From Chinchilla lanigera (Eukaryota; Chordata; Mammalia; Rodentia; Chinchillidae): a stretch of DNA of 64,000 nucleotides. A program made the translations under genes and the position numbers. Below the pieces are notes generated by a model. It was given only the letters and a program-made list of their open reading frames with translations. It was not told the DNA's origin and did not search any database. The stretch lies in assembly GCF_000276665.1 (NCBI RefSeq), contig NW_004955518.1, forward strand, positions 1,008,126 through 1,072,125. Direction: 5' to 3'. Position 1 is the stretch's first letter. Every line of letters starts with the position of its first letter. Shown here piece after piece: positions 21,635 to 32,330 of this stretch.

Positions 21635-21860
21635 AATTTAGGCTTTGGAAACAGACTACTGTGGATTTCAGTTTTGGGTAGTTTACTTACTTGCTATGTA
21701 GCTTTAGATGAGTTACTTAGACTCCGTAAGCCTCAGCTTCCTTATCTGTACAGTGGGGATCGAAGCGCACACTCCACAAGACTGCAGCGAGGATGAAATA
21801 AATTGACACATGGGAACCATCACACATAGTGCCTGACACCACAATTATGAGCACAGTTAA
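21635..21860 (+). mobile_element. MIR SINE relic, nearly full length
   Basis: Collinear MIR motifs: TTTAGGCTTTGGAAACAGAC, TTACTTGCTATGTAGC, AGCCTCAGCTTCCTTATCTG, then AGCGAGGATGAAATAAATTG and CACATAGTGCCTGACACC. The minus-strand open frame at 21717-22064 overlaps this repeat and is not a credible gene. Confidence 0.85.
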
Positions 21861-22269
21861 CACCCTTTCACTAAACCAGTGTTTCACTGCCTGCCTGTTT
21901 CTTAGAATCAGGCAGCCTGTCCAACTTGCTGGGGTGGAGCCACAGTATTTGTCAAAGTACTCCCTGCTCAGCACAGATAAGCATCTGCAGACTAGACAGG
22001 CTCGGTGAGGCCTGACGCAGAGCCAGGCCAATGGCACAGGCTCTGCCAGAACCCAGATCCCCACTAAAAGAGACGAGCACTAAACACCAGTTCCGGTCAG
22101 AGCTGCAGAATCTCAGCCCTCACTGCACACCTCCTGAGTAGGAATCTGCAGTGATGGGACCCCGGCCTAGGATACTGTTACATGATTCCTGTATGATGAG
22201 CAGCTCACTAAAGACTGAGGGGCACTGCTCAAGTGAAAACAGAACATGCTGTAAGGCAAACAGTCCTTC

Positions 22270-22370
22270 AAGGGGAACCTTGACGATTTCCTGTGTGATC
22301 TTCGAATGGCTCCTTCACTTCTCTGAACTCCTGTTTCCTCATCTGTAAATTAGGACCAAAAAGGTTAAAT
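22270..22370 (+). mobile_element. MIR SINE relic, fragment
   Basis: GTGTGATCTTCGAATGGCTCC ... CTCTGAACTCCTGTTTCCTCATCTGTAAATTAGG corresponds to the MIR core region. Confidence 0.75.
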
Positions 22371-22757
22371 AATGGACTTCCAAGGAAATTGTAGACAAAA
22401 TAGAGAAAGGTCTATGTTTCAGGCTAGAAGAAAAACATTTTTATTTGCATGAACCTCTAACTGAAATTTAGCATTGTCTTTATGAATGTAAGCAGCATTT
22501 GTTAGCCTCTGACTTTGTTCCTAGTAGAACACACAGACATTTTATGTTGCAGCTACTACAAGCATTTCTAAGTATTGTTTATACTCATTTACTTCAAAAT
22601 TATAGTTAGGTTTAGACTTAGTGCTACATCTGTATATTACTGCATTAATATTCACCGTTATAGTGAATCACAAAGGGTTTTTACTTGTATGAAAATTATA
22701 TTTTAAACTAATTGGTTTCCTTTGTAATTATTGTTTTGAGTATGCATTTTAAACATT

Positions 22758-23122
22758 TGTTATGGTTTGTGTCTGGATGACCTCCCCAAAGCTTCATGCA
22801 GTCATGGGGCAGGCTTTTAGAGTTTATGATTGATCCATGATCCAGTGTTGGGATTATGGATGTGAGAGCTACACCCGCGGATAGTTTGCGCATGTAAGGG
22901 AGAGAAAGAGGCTGTTTGCCATCGTTCCTCCCTTTTGTGCTTGTTGTTTTTGCTGTGTTCTGCTGCCATGAAGGCTAGCCCTCTGCCATCTGCCACTCTG
23001 CCTTGGAACCAGCGCAGTATGGATTGAAACCTCCACAAACTTTAAGTTAAATAAACCTTTCCTTCCTTAATTTTGGGTGCCAGGTATTTTGTCCCAGCAA
23101 CAAGAGAAAAGTAACCGAGACA
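22758..23122 (+). mobile_element. MaLR-type solo LTR, copy A
   Basis: A 365-bp LTR starts TGTTATGGTTTGTGTCTGG, contains TGGATTGAAACCTCCACAAAC and TAAATAAACC (poly(A) signal region), and ends AAGTAACCGAGACA. A 5-bp target duplication ACATT lies at 22753-22757 and 23123-23127, as expected for ERVL-MaLR elements. It resembles the THE1/MST group in its 'tatggtttg ... aataaacctttcc' layout. Two relatives are at 38645 and 42220. No internal region is present. Confidence 0.9.
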
Positions 23123-23140
23123 ACATTCTAAAAAGATATT

Positions 23141-23238
23141 GAAGCCAAGGATACAGCTCAGCGGCACAGCGCCTGTCTGACAAGTATGAAGTCGTAAGTT
23201 CAATTCCCAGTACCAAAAATAAACAAATAAATAAATAT
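23141..23238 (+). mobile_element. ID SINE
   Basis: An ID body (AAGGATACAGCTCAGCGGC, GCGCCTGTCTGACAAG, CAATTCCCAGTACC) with an AAATA-rich tail. The target duplication AGATATT is at 23134-23140 and 23239-23245. It inserted 18 bp downstream of the MaLR LTR. Confidence 0.92.
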
Positions 23239-23547
23239 AGATATTAATAGTCTTGTGACATACACACAGAAAATACCCTTCTCAGCCTTTTAAGTTGTGT
23301 GATGATTCAATGATGGAGTTAAATGTGAGTAAAACTTGGCAGAGACTCAAATAGAAACGCCCTGACTGTCCTCAATATTGTCATATCTCTCTTTGTGCAA
23401 CCTCGACCAAATGATCTATGCTTTCCTGGGGTGGCGATGGGAGGCATGTGTCAGAACATGTGCTCTATCCAGTCACCTTTCCTACACGCGTTTTCTGGCT
23501 TTACTTCCAGAGAGGGCAATGAAGTTGTTTGTCTTTTTATTTATTTT

Positions 23548-23621
23548 GCTGTGCTGGGGATCAAACCCAGGGCCTTGCCTATGCTGGGCAACCACTCCAC
23601 TGCATGCCTCTACTCCCAGCC
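23548..23621 (-). mobile_element. ID-like SINE, reverse, diverged
   Basis: GTGCTGGGGATCAAACCCAGG followed by GCTGGGCAACCACTCCACTG and a final CCCAGCC is an inverted, diverged ID body behind a T-rich stretch. No clear target duplication. Confidence 0.75.
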
Positions 23622-23809
23622 TGAGAGAGATGCCTCGAATCACACTGTTAGCAAATGTGAGAACGGGCGTCTGAGCACCATGAAGCCATGTATATTTCTG
23701 GGTGGAGTAAGAAATCCAGATGGCACAGAGAGCTCTGCATCTTCTTAGTTTGAGAAGCTGACAGAGAAGATACCAACTGAATTGCTAAGCACTTACAGTC
23801 TCTAGGTTG

Positions 23810-23965
23810 CTGTGTATTCAGTGAGCATTATTAAGACCTTATGTGTGTGTGGCCCTGTGCCAGCTGGTAGGATACTCAGGTGGATTAGCTATGATCTCTA
23901 CCTCTGCGAAGACCCTGTGTGCCCCGGTATCAAGAGGGAAACCTTATTTCAGAACCAGAAATGAA
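23810..23965. mobile_element. L2-like relic
   Basis: TTCAGTGAGCATTATTAAGACC ... GGCCCTGTGCCAGC ... CTCAGGTGG resembles the 'tattgagcacctactatgtgccaggc' end of L2-type elements. Boundaries are rough. Confidence 0.45.
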
Positions 23966-24012
23966 GACAGAAATGCAGATCACTTGAGCCCTTGAGCACA
24001 GTATAAAGTCTG

Positions 24013-24470
24013 TGATGGCTAATTTTATGTGTCAGTTTAGCTGGGCCTCAGTGTATAGCTATTCAGTCAAACCTCATTCTGACGGTCCCATGAAGGTGAT
24101 TCTTAGATGAGGTTAATATTTAAATCAGAGTTTGGTGGTAGGAAATAAACCCAGTGCCTTAATCATGTTAACCACACACTCCACCACTAAGCTATCCCCT
24201 CAGCCCCAAATCAGAAGGCATGTATGGACATTACCCTTCTTAATGTGCATGGGACTCAGCTAGTCTGTTGAAAACCTTAATACAAGGACTGATCTCCAAG
24301 GAACAGCGAGTTCTGCCTTCAGATTTCAAATGCAACATTTGCGTTTCCCTGGATCTTCAAGCCGCTGGCCCACCCTGCAGATCTGGGACTTTCCAGCCTT
24401 GTGAGCAGCTTATTAAAATAAATCCCTCCATGCAGACTCTTTCTATCAATTCTGTTTCCTTATAGAACAT
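24013..24470 (+). mobile_element. ERVL-type LTR (MLT2-like), split by an ID
   Basis: Starts TGATGGCTAATTTTATGTGTC, continues with CATGAAGGTGATTCTTAGATGAGG, CTCAGCTAGTCTGTTGAAAACC, TCTTCAAGCCGCTGGCCC and GGGACTTTCCAGCC, and ends near TTTCCTTATAGAACATTGACG. This order of motifs is that of MLT2-type LTRs as I remember them. The ID at 24130-24207 interrupts it. Confidence 0.75.
24130..24207 (-). mobile_element. ID SINE inserted in the ERVL-type LTR
   Basis: A reverse ID body (GGTAGGAAATAAACCCAGTGC ... CACCACTAAGC ... CAGCCCC) flanked by an exact 8-bp duplication AAATCAGA at 24122-24129 and 24208-24215. The T-rich tail is nearly absent. Confidence 0.88.
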
Positions 24471-24704
24471 TGACGAGTATGAAGTCCAATTGGCTATATT
24501 CATTTTGTGCCTGTGTGTTCGAATTTCTGTTTCTCAGTTTACACATCTCCTTTGTTGGGGCTCCAGAGACCTGAGGGATTTTTTATTTCAGTACAGAACC
24601 AGCAAAATGGTGCCATATCTGAGCTAATACAACCTTGCTGTTCACTGGGCATAAACCATTTGGGAAGTACTGGGAAGCAGGGAGTTAGGAGGGAAAAGAG
24701 AGAG

Positions 24705-24925
24705 CATGTATTGCGTGCCAGGCATAATGGATATTAATATTCATTCTAATTTCTTAATACTTGGGATACAACAAGGTCAGTGGAAAAATGCCCATTGCAC
24801 AGACAAGGACATTGAAGTCTGGAGAGGATAAGTGACATTCCTGAGCTTGTCCAGCTAAGAAGAATCAGAGCTGTTACCCGAATCTGAATATCTGTCACAC
24901 CCCAAACCAGGCTCTTTAAACAATG
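24705..24925 (-). mobile_element. MIR SINE relic, reverse
   Basis: GCGTGCCAGGCATAATGG, then CCCATTGCACAGACAAGGAC, GTCTGGAGAGGATAAGTGAC and CAGAGCTGTTACCCGAATCTG are collinear with an inverted MIR. Confidence 0.85.
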
Positions 24926-25374
24926 AGCACCTTCCATAGAAGGTGCCAGGCCCAAGAAAAATGCCCAGGAGAGCCTCCCACCTCCGAAGGTCCCCACAGC
25001 CACACCAGCCCCTCACACAAGAGGTTTCTCTGCACTTTGCTTGAGGCCCATCAGGAAGATAAACAAGCTGTCAAATAAAGGAACCCTTCCATGTCTGCAG
25101 AATCTTTTGAATGTTTTTCCCTGGTTCTTGTCCTTGTCTGGGTTTCACCTGGGGCTCTCCAGGGCTCCAGCATATGGACCACCGTGGGCCCCTTGACCCT
25201 GTCCATATTTCACTCCACTCTGACCTACCATTTTGTTCAGCTGACGAGAATAGCACTCGAGGCGGAAGGGAGGGCGCCATGCTGCCCTGGGAGCTGGAGT
25301 CTACGGCTTGTTCTTTTATCAGTGCCCTTTCCTTCATTCCATCAAACAAGGAAAGGAAATTAGTCTGTGCGGTG

Positions 25375-26100
25375 GATTGACAACTGGTGGGCAACTTGTA
25401 ACCCCCAGCTGAACTTAATAAGAAGTAGAACTGGAAAAGAAGTTAGAACTGGAAAAAAGGAGCTCAGGACCTTGTTGTCACTGAAAATGGCTTTGGTTCA
25501 CTTTGGGGGAGCTCTGGGCCTCATTTTGAGCATCACTTCCTGGCTCCAGAGGGGATGATGGTGCACTGCCAGTCTCCTGGATAAGCTTGTGACATTGGTT
25601 TTCCTGATGGGAACTCGGCTGTCCTGACCATCGGAGGAGGTCGGGACCTCACTGTTGCTGAGGATGGCTGTAGTATTTTGCGGGGGAGCTCTGGTTCTTA
25701 TTTTGAGCATCACTTCCTGGCTCCAGTGCAGATCCCTCAGCCTGCTAGCACAGATCCTTCATCCTGCTGGCACAGACTTTCTAGATTCCACCATTGACCT
25801 TTGGGCCTTCCCAGAGCAGATCCTTGAAACAGGCCTGCATGAGATATTGTCATGGGCTCTTGGCCTCCAGTTGGACTCATGAGAAGCATTGTTATGGGCT
25901 CTAGGTCTTCAGCTGGACTCATGCAGGACATTACCATGGGATCCAGACCCTCAGCTGGATTCTTTGGTCTTTTGTGTGTGGGCAGATTTCCTGCACTCTC
26001 TTGTATATGATTCCTTGGGTGACTGTTATAAATCTTATAAAACACGTGTCCTGTATTACATTGTTTCCCTAGCAAAACCCCAAACCTTGACAGTCTGGTA
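25375..26100 (+). mobile_element. LTR-like element with two families of internal tandem repeats
   Basis: An 83-bp unit at 25467-25549 (GGACCTTGTTGTC ... CTTCCTGGCTCCAG) recurs at 25644-25726 with moderate divergence, 177 bp away. A second unit of about 43 bp repeats three times at 25837-25880, 25881-25922 and 25923-25962 (ATGGGCTCT ... CAGCTGGACTCAT). These are followed by TATAAATCTTATAAAA near 26028-26042, a TATA-like region. Repeats upstream of a TATA box suggest the U3 part of an LTR, but the ends and family are not established. Open frames of about 60-112 codons here are probably incidental. Confidence 0.55.
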
Positions 26101-26420
26101 GCAGTTGCTGTCCTGAAAGCTACTTTGGCTGCTCAATCTACCAAAGAGGGTGGATTTACTAAGTGTTTCTTTCCAAAGTAAGTGAAAAGACCCTTTCAGT
26201 GTTGTCCACAATTAACAGAAAGGGCTGAGCTGCCGAGCCAGGCCACTGGCTTGCAACTGGAAGCCAAGTTGTGTCTATGGGATGGGAGCCTCTTAATTTA
26301 GCTACAGAGTCCTCTCCCAACCTGCCCCAGCCCCTCCTGGAAATTGGAAAAACATAGAAGGAAAAAAATATGAGTCAGAGAAAACCATCCAGGAGCAATG
26401 TAATAAAACCTTCCCTCCAG

Positions 26421-26580
26421 TGCTGGGCCTGGTGGTGCATACCGGCAGTCCCAGGACTCAGGAGGCGGAGACAGGAGGATTGCTGGGGTTCAAGGCCAAC
26501 CTGGACTACATAGTTCAAGCCAAGCCCAAATTACGTAGTGAGAAACTATCTCAAGAAAGAAGAGAGAAAGAAAAACTGAC
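26421..26580 (+). mobile_element. B1 SINE
   Basis: B1 body TGCTGGGCCTGGTGGTGC ... CTCAGGAGGCGGAGACAGGAGG ... GTAGTGAGAAACTATCTC with a GA-rich tail (AGAAAGAAGAGAGAAAG). Confidence 0.9.
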
Positions 26581-26581
26581 T

Positions 26582-28206
26582 CCAGATTGCCTCAGTGAAT
26601 ATTTAAAACAAAAAAGCTGAAAACCAAAATAAATGTTGGTTTTGTCCACGCTGCCTGGAAGGTTTTGTCTTCCTTGCCGTGTTCCATGTCGTGAGTCCCC
26701 CTCCGTATCCTTGCGAGGGCGCCACTCAGAGCCTTCCCTCACCGCCGCCCACCGGACCCTTCCTCCGCAGCCTCAGCCCCTTCGAGTGTGTGCTAATGGG
26801 ATGATGTTGTTACGCATTTCTATTTTGATCTGCTCCAAAAAGGAGTTAGAGTGGATTACAAACATATAATCGCAAGGAAAGCTAATGCCCTTACTATAAA
26901 GTTGGGGACAAATCAAGGCAAAGGGAAAGGAAGGTTAGGAAAGCTGAGGCAGCGGCTTGGTCGCAGAGCCCGTCTTGCATGTGTGCGAGGCCCCAGGTCC
27001 AGCTGCCAGCCCTTCAGGGAATGGTGGGGCGGGGATGTGAGAAAAACAGCGACATTTGTGTGTAAAATACATACTCTGGGGTCTTCTCAGGCATTAGGTG
27101 AGTACGGCCTTCGCCCTAAGCTTCCCAGCAGCCAGGCAGAAGACAGCCTGCCTCTCAGATCTTTGGAGCTGTTCATGTGTGGTCAGAGGAGACACAGCTG
27201 CTCCACTTACTAAGACTGAACATATACATCTCTGTCGTTTCCTGTACAAAGGACCCTAGAGGATCGTGAACAAAGCAATGCCTTCCACAGCGCACACAGT
27301 GTCAGCGCGATGTTTCAATGCGGCTGTGTCATTACATCCTTTCGGTCCACAATGTGTGGCACCACACCACAGCGCCCTCTGGGAGAGGAGCTCTGCACGG
27401 CGGCCTCTACAGTAAGACCTGGCTGAGCAGCTTACTGGTAGCCTGGCTGGATCCATGATTAGGCTTTGCTGAATCTAGAGGAACCACAGATCTTGCTTTC
27501 CTCAGTGGAGCTTTGGACAGAGGTGGTGTGTGGTAGTTGAGAATGAATATTCATTCTTGTAATCACCAAGCATCTGAGCCCTCTCCTGGCTTTGTGGAAC
27601 CCCTTGAGCTAAGGCAGATCCTGCCTCCCATTGTGGAAGCTGTAAGGCAGCTACTTGCTTTGCCAGCTTCCCTTGCATCTAGCAGGTAGGAAGGTTACAC
27701 AGGCACCGCCAGCCTGAAACACTTGCTCAAAATTAGAATAATGACACGGGTGCTGGCATCAGGCCTCTTTCAGGACTGGCAACCCCACTGCCTGGTGGCA
27801 TCTCGTAACGAGTGCTAGCAGTACCAGTAATGTAGGCTGTGCCTCCCTATTCAACCTGAACCACTGTTCTGGCAGCAGAAGCCCTGGGCCTGACTCTTCT
27901 GACCTCCTGGTGATTCTGTGTACCTCTAAATATCCTTCTAATGAGTTTATTTTCTGGTTAAATCAGCTCCAGGAGCAAGAAAGAGCCTGCCTGATGCATT
28001 CTGCTGTTTCTTACCCTCACCCTCCTATACACAGGGCATAGCAAAGTCACACTGCTGTGAAAACCAAGGATGCATGAAGATTCAAGGACACAAGCCAGGT
28101 CTCCCCACAGAGTCCCAAAGAGGCCTGGACAGAAATTCACAAACCCTGCAGCACAGGCACAGATAAGGAGAGAAGCCTCCGTGCTGGCCCACCTGAAATC
28201 CAGAAG
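26582..28206. other. intergenic DNA with scattered CpG-bearing patches
   Basis: Largely single-copy sequence. Short CG-bearing patches occur around 26690-26790 and 27290-27420, but nothing forms a clear promoter and no open frame has a recognisable product. Confidence 0.45.
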
Positions 28207-28214
28207 CCTAGAGT

Positions 28215-28411
28215 CATGCTGTCCAGGATGGTAGCCACTGTCACAGATGGGTGTTTAAATATGAACTGAAATTAGTGAACACTAAGTTCAAAAATTCATT
28301 TCTTCAGGCACATGAGCCATGTACCAATAGCAACATGTGCGCAGTAGCAACCATTTTGTCCTACAGATATGGAACACTCCGAACGTCGCCAGCTCCGCTG
28401 GACAACCCTGC
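28215..28411. mobile_element. hAT (Charlie-like) non-autonomous DNA transposon relic
   Basis: The left end CATGCTGTCCAGGATGGTAGCC and right end GCTGGACAACCCTGC are imperfect inverted repeats. They resemble the 'cagtgctgtccaatagaa' type of hAT element. An 8-bp target duplication CCTAGAG(T/C) lies at 28207-28214 and 28412-28419, the length typical of hAT insertion. Confidence 0.72.
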
Positions 28412-28764
28412 CCTAGAGCTTTGTAACACCACGCGAGGGGCAGGACTGCTGACTTGTGGAGTCCTCTGTGGTGGCTGAAGGGGCTGGGAGTGCAATGAGG
28501 CAGAGGCTCTGCCCTCCTCCACCCTGGCGGCCGCAGCCCCCAGGATCATAAACACTGGATTTGTCAGAGGGGAAGGGCAGAGATATGGGGAGCCCCACTC
28601 ACCCATGCTGGGTCTTCAGCTTGTGTCCCTTGTATTGCTTGTGGATGGCTCCTTTAGGGGGAACCAAAAGTAAAGGCAAACTTGAGTGGAGTCTTTCCTG
28701 GCATGCTCCTTGTCCAGGCCTAAGCCACTTAAGCCTGGCTGTCTCAGCATGTGGGAGTCTTAGT

Positions 28765-28833
28765 CCTTCCTTCCTTCTTTCCTTCCTTCCTTCTTTCCTT
28801 CTTTCTTTCTCTCTCTCTTTTTCTCTCTTTCTC
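28765..28833. repeat. (CTTC)n/(CTTT)n pyrimidine microsatellite
   Basis: An impure run of TTCC, TTTC and CTCT units. It accounts for the low-complexity S/L/F-rich or KER-rich open frames on either strand. Confidence 0.95.
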
Positions 28834-29479
28834 AGTGCATTCTCTTTTGCAGTGACAAAGTACCTACACCTGGGTGATTTATAATGTAGAGACGTGCCCA
28901 GCATGGTGATGCACACCAGTTGTCATAGCTCCAGAAGATGTGGGAGATTAGGGCATGGCAAAACGGGTGGGGCTGTAGACGTGATCCCAGAACACACGCA
29001 CAGAACAGTTTTCAAAGCCCTGGGTGTGGACTGCTCCCAAGAACTGGGGCAGGTTTTCAATTGGACGGCCTAGATCTGACATCAGCCAGAGGCGTGGGAT
29101 CCCAGCACTGCCTCTTAGGCAGTATGTAGAAGTTCTTATAGGTTGCCTTGAGATTTGGACAGTATAAAAGGACATGAATGCCAAGAAGAGCTGTCATCGT
29201 GGCTTTCCTTATGATAGTCCACCCTGCTTCCTCAAGGCCGTGCTTTAATCTGACTCTTCCCTTTTGCCCAGCCCAAGCTCACTCTGCAGAGGCCTGTGTC
29301 TCCCTCACTCTTCACTTCTACCTTTTTAAATAAACTTCGCCACTGCTTTTTGCATGTTTCATTCACGTTTTTGTTTGAGACAAGAAGAACCTGGAATCTA
29401 ACTCCAGAAGGAGAGACAACCAACCCAGAACCCAGTAATGTTTATCTCGTGATCCACTTTTAGAAGGAGCTACCCCATA

Positions 29480-29555
29480 ACAAGGAGGCTGAGGCAGGAG
29501 GATCACTGCAAGCTCAAGGCAGCCTGGGCTACCCTGTCTCAAAAAACAAACAAAA
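29480..29555 (+). mobile_element. B1 SINE fragment
   Basis: AGGAGGCTGAGGCAGGAGGATCACTGC ... GCAGCCTGGGCTACCCTGTCTC with an A-rich tail. Both the 5' end and part of the internal duplication are missing. Confidence 0.88.
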
Positions 29556-29680
29556 ATGAGTACCTGCCTCATTGGGATGTATGAAGATTAGATGAGACAA
29601 CGTGTGAGACACATTTAGCCCAGCCTTTGGCATGTGATAAATATTAAGTACTTGGGAAGTTGTTATTATTGCAGTAAGGA
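29556..29680 (+). mobile_element. MIR SINE relic, 3' part
   Basis: TACCTGCCTCATTGGGATG ... GAAGATTAGATGAGACAACG ... CAGCCTTTGGCATGTGATAAATATTAAGTACTTG matches the 3' half of MIR. It lies immediately behind the B1 fragment. Confidence 0.82.
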
Positions 29681-29989
29681 GTCCCCGTGAGACAAAAGAC
29701 TAGGACTCTTGGCATCTCCGTCACACTGTGGCATGGTGTGGGATGGGAAGTCTCTGGGCTGGGAATTCAGTTCTGACAGCAGTGTTTCCCCTAAGAGCAG
29801 CGCGGCCAAGGCCCATTGTGTGCTCCCAGCAAGGGGATCAAGGGATGCTGCCAACCTTCGCATACACTTTTATGCTTCTTGGTCTAAGCCATGGGGGTTT
29901 AGAAGGATTTCTTTTCTAATTCCAGGCCTGTCACATTTGCAAATGAGTTTGCCCTTTGAGGCAAAGCCATACAAAACAGGGGGACTCCA

Positions 29990-30240
29990 GTTTTCCTTCC
30001 CTGCCTGCTCTTCTCCCTCTGGGCAGCTGCAAATGAGGGTGCCTCATCTCCCTGGGGGTGGAAGTGCCTCTGTCTCTGCCTCTCTCTGCCCCTTCTCTCC
30101 TTCTCTCCGTCTCCCTCCCTCCATCCCTCCCTCTCTCTCTCTCTCATGCACACACACACACACACACACAGACACGCACACTCAGGGGAACTGACCTTTT
30201 TGTCCATTCCTCCTTTTCCTCTTCTCCCCCACTCTTCATC
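29990..30240. repeat. pyrimidine-rich tract with (CT)n and (CA)n
   Basis: Strongly C+T biased on the + strand, including CT repeats at about 30131-30145 and CA repeats at about 30148-30170. The 161-codon open frame through here is low-complexity and not a credible gene. Confidence 0.9.
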
Positions 30241-30329
30241 CTCTATCTTGCTGTTTGCTTTTTCTCCGTGTCCTTCCTTTTTCTGTAAATTCCACCACCA
30301 CCTTCAGGTTATGTTTTCTCTCATAACCT

Positions 30330-30530
30330 GATATAAGAAATTTCCGGTGTTATGATTCTGTCTCTGTCTCTTCTCTCTCTCTCTGATGTCTCTTGCTAAT
30401 GAGCTGTTTCTGTCTTCATCAGATCTCTTTCTGTCTCTCTACACATACATACCCACCTCATGTCTCTGCTCGGTCTTTCTGTACATGCTTCTATCCCTCT
30501 CTTTTTTTGCAGGACACTCTGTGACTCTTT
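30330..30530. repeat. second pyrimidine-rich (TCTG/TCTC) tract
   Basis: Repeated TCTCTGTCTC-type motifs with a strong C+T excess on the + strand, continuing the tract at 29990-30240 after a short interruption. Confidence 0.8.
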
Positions 30531-30714
30531 GTGTTCCTTAAATCTTCTAATCCCCTCAGGGGCGGTAACCTAGGGAGCAGGACATAGTAACAGTGCGGCC
30601 TCACAACCTCCACCGCTCAGCAGTGTTGGAGGAGCTCTGGAAAAACCTGTGTGAGAAGTGGAGCCTCCTTTCCTAAACCTGAGATTAAAATGCGTCTGTT
30701 CTGTTTGTTTTGTT

Positions 30715-30797
30715 TCTGCTTTTAGATTCCAAGCCCAGCCCTCCTAGGCTCACACACGCCAAGCAAGTGCTCTACCACCGAGCTACACCCTAGCTCC
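30715..30797 (-). mobile_element. ID-like SINE, reverse, old
   Basis: AAGCCCAGCCCTCCTAGG ... GCCAAGCAAGTGCTCTACCACCGAGCTACACCC is an inverted, diverged ID body. Confidence 0.75.
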
Positions 30798-30955
30798 TGA
30801 ATTTCCCTTTTTAAAGCCTTTTTCCTAAAGAGAAAAAGTCTTACCTTTAAAAATTCTGGTTGAGGAAGTCACGTTACACTTCTTGCAAATCAAAATTCTT
30901 GCAAATCAAACTTTTAAATACCAAATGTATGGAAGAAAAAAAATCTTTAAAAGAA

Positions 30956-31042
30956 GTTTTTTTTGAGACAAGGTCTTGTGATGTAATTCAGGCTGGCCTT
31001 GAACTCCTAGTGATCCTCCTGCCTCAGCCTCCCAAGAGCTAG
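30956..31042 (-). mobile_element. B1 SINE fragment, reverse
   Basis: TTTTTTTTGAGACAAGGTC ... CAGGCTGGCCTTGAACTCC ... CTGCCTCAGCCTCCCAAGAGC is an inverted B1 lacking its 5' portion. Confidence 0.9.
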
Positions 31043-31189
31043 AAGGAAAATCTTTGCAGCTGTTATTTGGGTTAGTCTACCTACAGACGTGCAGAATAAG
31101 AAAAAGATGTTTATAATGAAAGCGCTGCACTGCATCTTCAGTCTTCCACAATGACTTTGATATTTCATCTCACTCTGTTTCTCAGGATA

Positions 31190-31320
31190 ACTTCTTGTCG
31201 TAAGACAGATTGTACTATTATTATCTGTATTTTTTTAAGTGGGAACTGAGGCTCAACAAGATGTGAGATTTGCTCCCCCTCACAGTTAGATTCGTTGCCC
31301 CAGGGCCCAGAGTACTCATC
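31190..31320 (-). mobile_element. MIR SINE relic, reverse
   Basis: ATTATTATCTGTATTTTTTTAAG ... GGGAACTGAGGCTCAACAAG ... CTCACAGTTAGATTCG follows the inverted MIR core. Confidence 0.75.
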
Positions 31321-31559
31321 TGCTGGAAACCACCAGCCCCTTCCTGGCCCTGTCAGCTCTAGGACTGTAGATGTCTGGAAACCCAGACATCTCAGACCAA
31401 ACTACCCGAGAGAAGCGGTGTGGCTTTGACGCACACTGAATCGTTTATAAATCACCATGGACATGCCACACATGCTTCTGCATCTCTAGGCTGAAGAGCA
31501 GCTCAGAGATCTAATCACATTCTCCAGCTCAGTCCCCAGTAGTGAATCTTCTAGCCGCA

Positions 31560-32330
31560 CAGCAAGCACTAAAGCAGAAACCCTGATGACAGAAGAAGCT
31601 CTCGGAGGGTTCGGTGGAATAAATTACTCAAACACTTGGGTTTCTACAAAAGCAGTGAGGCTTAATTCCTGCTATGATACTGGGATAAACAAAATGTAAT
31701 CTACAGCATTGTCCTAGCTCATCCAAGTCTTATCTTCTTTTTCCATGTAAGTAATTGAAAAAAAATTGCAGGGACCTTAGGAGCATTATCTTATTTGGAT
31801 CCAATTTTAACCACAACACTGAATATTTCATACCGAAGGCAAATGCGGAGTGGCTGTGAATGCGGGCAAACTTCAAGGTGATGTCACTCCTCTGTACAAT
31901 CGCAAATGCAAATGTTTAAAGCTACTCAACAATTTTCCCCTTGCAGCTGCCCATTTTATCTCTTTCAAAACTAGTAATGATACAAGCAGTTGATTATGGT
32001 TTACAATAGCAATAAACCTCTCAGAATTGGTTGTTTCCAAAATAAATAGCCATTCTGTTAAATGTTAAATAACAAGTCATAAACTGCTGAAAACAACCAA
32101 TTTCTTGTGGATTACTGCCTGAATAAATTTCAGCCAGAATGGCAGATCATTAAGCAGTGAGCACTACAGATCAAAACCATTGAATTTTTAAAAAATCAAT
32201 CAATCACCTAATCCATGAAAGGAACTCCCATTTTACAAACTAAATCAGACCTAATATTTTAATGTATTCCTTAGAGCTTTTCTCTTGATGGTCATGGTTA
32301 GCTCTATCCTTCCCAAAATTCTTCAACACT
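31560..32330. promoter_or_regulatory. candidate conserved non-coding regulatory interval
   Basis: The stretch lies in about 1.6 kb (31321-32970) where I recognise no SINE or LTR, unlike most of the window. It is AT-rich with many motifs of developmental transcription factors: an exact POU octamer ATGCAAAT at 31906-31913, a CRE-like TGATGTCA near 31880, several TAAT cores and ATCAATCAATCA near 32194. No open frame is present. Regulatory function is inference from composition and repeat exclusion only. Confidence 0.4.

Noticed and set aside
28561..28916. Overlapping frames of 107 and 105 codons on opposite strands
   Set aside because: Both include the CTTC/CTTT microsatellite translated as low-complexity S/L/F or K/E/R runs.
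28893..28935. Possible B1 5' fragment (GCCCAGCATGGTGATGCACACC)
   Set aside because: Only about 40 bp match and the rest of the element is not present; too short to call.
29709..30194. 161-codon + strand open frame
   Set aside because: Its C-terminal half is a translation of CT and CA microsatellites (SLPPS.., HTHTHT), with overlapping frames on both strands; no exon context.
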